DNA of 6,719 nt from an uncultured Bacteroides sp. Lineage in GTDB: Bacteria; Bacteroidota; Bacteroidia; Bacteroidales; Bacteroidaceae. Below the pieces are notes generated by a model that saw only the letters and a program-made list of their open reading frames with translations, searched no databases and was not told the origin of the DNA. The first letter of the stretch is position 1. Each line of letters opens with the position of its first letter. Both the position numbers and the translations under genes were made by a program. The stretch lies in NCBI GenBank assembly GCA_934716785.1, contig CAKUYM010000236.1, positions 1 through 6,719 of the forward strand, read 5' to 3'. Shown here piece after piece: positions 6,342-6,719 of the stretch.

Positions 6342-6421
6342 TTAATTTTTCAGTGATAAAATAAATATGTTGATTGTATAGTATAATTTCTTAAGAATAT
6401 TTCTTTGGGGCATTTTCACTC
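6342..6421 (-). other. 80-base AT-rich spacer between the anSME gene and dpp7
   Basis: This spacer holds a 10-bp palindrome TTCTTAAGAA (6388-6397) and no GC-rich stem with a T-tract, so no intrinsic terminator is seen. No exact TANNTTTG occurs on the - strand. Read-through from the upstream gene is therefore plausible, but an unrecognised promoter cannot be excluded. Confidence 0.5.
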
Positions 6422-6719
6422 TCAGTTCTCTATTTCCAACTCTCCACGTTTTAAAGCCTCCATGATATTGGCCGGAGGACGCTGGTTCATCAACTCGTTC
6501 TTCATAAAATCCATGTATGGAGCTACGTGCTTGAAGAACTGATGGTATCCCTTGCACAAGTAATTCAAACCGGGCTCTCCTTCCGATGTCCGGCTGAAAC
6601 GGTTCTTCGGACATTCCCCGTTGCAGGCAAAAAGGAACTCGCATTCCTTGCATTGGGTGGGGAGAGACTGGTATTTCATATTTCCGAATTTATGTTGGCG
6701 TTCGCTGTGCATCATTTCC
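6422..6719 (-). CDS. Anaerobic sulfatase-maturating enzyme (anSME/ChuR), C-terminal fragment
   Basis: The frame is open to the right window edge, so the 5' end is missing; 98 residues and the TGA stop (6422-6424) are present. The fragment contains the SPASM-domain cysteine pattern C-x2-C-x5-C-x3-C, then Cys after 18 residues (CKEC, ACNGEC, NYLC), with CPKNRF and EGEPGLNYLCKGYHQFFKH, which are typical of anSME. These cysteines bind the auxiliary iron-sulfur clusters. The enzyme is a cytoplasmic radical-SAM protein that oxidises the active-site Ser or Cys of S1 sulfatases to formylglycine before export. The radical-SAM CxxxCxxC motif lies outside the window. In Bacteroides thetaiotaomicron the homologue is known as ChuR. 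It lies 80 bases upstream of dpp7 on the same strand without a visible terminator. Another SPASM radical-SAM protein is possible, but the CPKNRF...GLNYLC spacing makes anSME much the best fit. Confidence 0.9.
   Translation of the reverse strand, partial: EMMHSERQHKFGNMKYQSLPTQCKECEFLFACNGECPKNRFSRTSEGEPGLNYLCKGYHQFFKHVAPYMDFMKNELMNQRPPANIMEALKRGELEIEN

Noticed and set aside
6342..6653. 103-codon - strand frame overlapping the anSME fragment
   Set aside because: The alternative frame (6422-6719) carries the unmistakable SPASM cysteine pattern, so this one is a shadow.

Overview
The window looks like chromosome of a gut Bacteroides or close relative (order Bacteroidales). The evidence is a pair of S46 dipeptidyl-peptidases, an anaerobic sulfatase-maturating enzyme (anSME/ChuR type), an S1-family sulfatase, and two matches to the Bacteroides -7 promoter element TANNTTTG. 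The genus is an inference from family content and promoter style; no rRNA or other marker is present.

Layout, left to right: (1) 1-251, + strand, the last 82 codons of an S1 sulfatase. (2) 252-574, a 323-base gap without a gene. It holds several inverted repeats, a strong hairpin at 432-466 that fits a terminator for the leftward thioredoxin operon, and a degenerate 22-bp tandem repeat (455-572) whose unit also builds the hairpin arms. (3) 575-1358, - strand, a two-gene operon: a cytoplasmic-type thioredoxin (WCGPC) followed 13 bases later by an exported thioredoxin-like protein (WCSPC). Both have the same Shine-Dalgarno-like octamer at the same spacing. (4) 1359-1603, a divergent promoter region with an 11-bp inverted repeat. 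(5) 1604-1918, + strand, a HigA-family Xre antitoxin/regulator with no toxin gene beside it. (6) A bidirectional terminator at 1949-1999. (7) 2023-6341, - strand, two S46 peptidases of exactly 719 residues each, overlapping by one base. The first-transcribed has the DPP7 signature (Gly 18 residues after the catalytic Ser); the second has the DPP11 signature (Arg at that position). (8) 6422-6719, - strand, the C-terminal SPASM part of anSME, 80 bases upstream of dpp7 with no terminator visible between them.

How the parts work together: DPP7 and DPP11 would release dipeptides from oligopeptides in the periplasm, with hydrophobic and acidic P1 preference respectively, so one mRNA would supply complementary activities. 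anSME converts the active-site Ser/Cys of sulfatases to formylglycine, which links it functionally, though not as a neighbour, to the sulfatase at the left edge. The thioredoxin pair would handle disulfide reduction or folding on both sides of the inner membrane. I see no phage, transposon, tRNA, rRNA or CRISPR feature. Most genes belong to known families; the least explained parts are the repeat/hairpin block at 432-572 and the palindromic region at 1412-1532.
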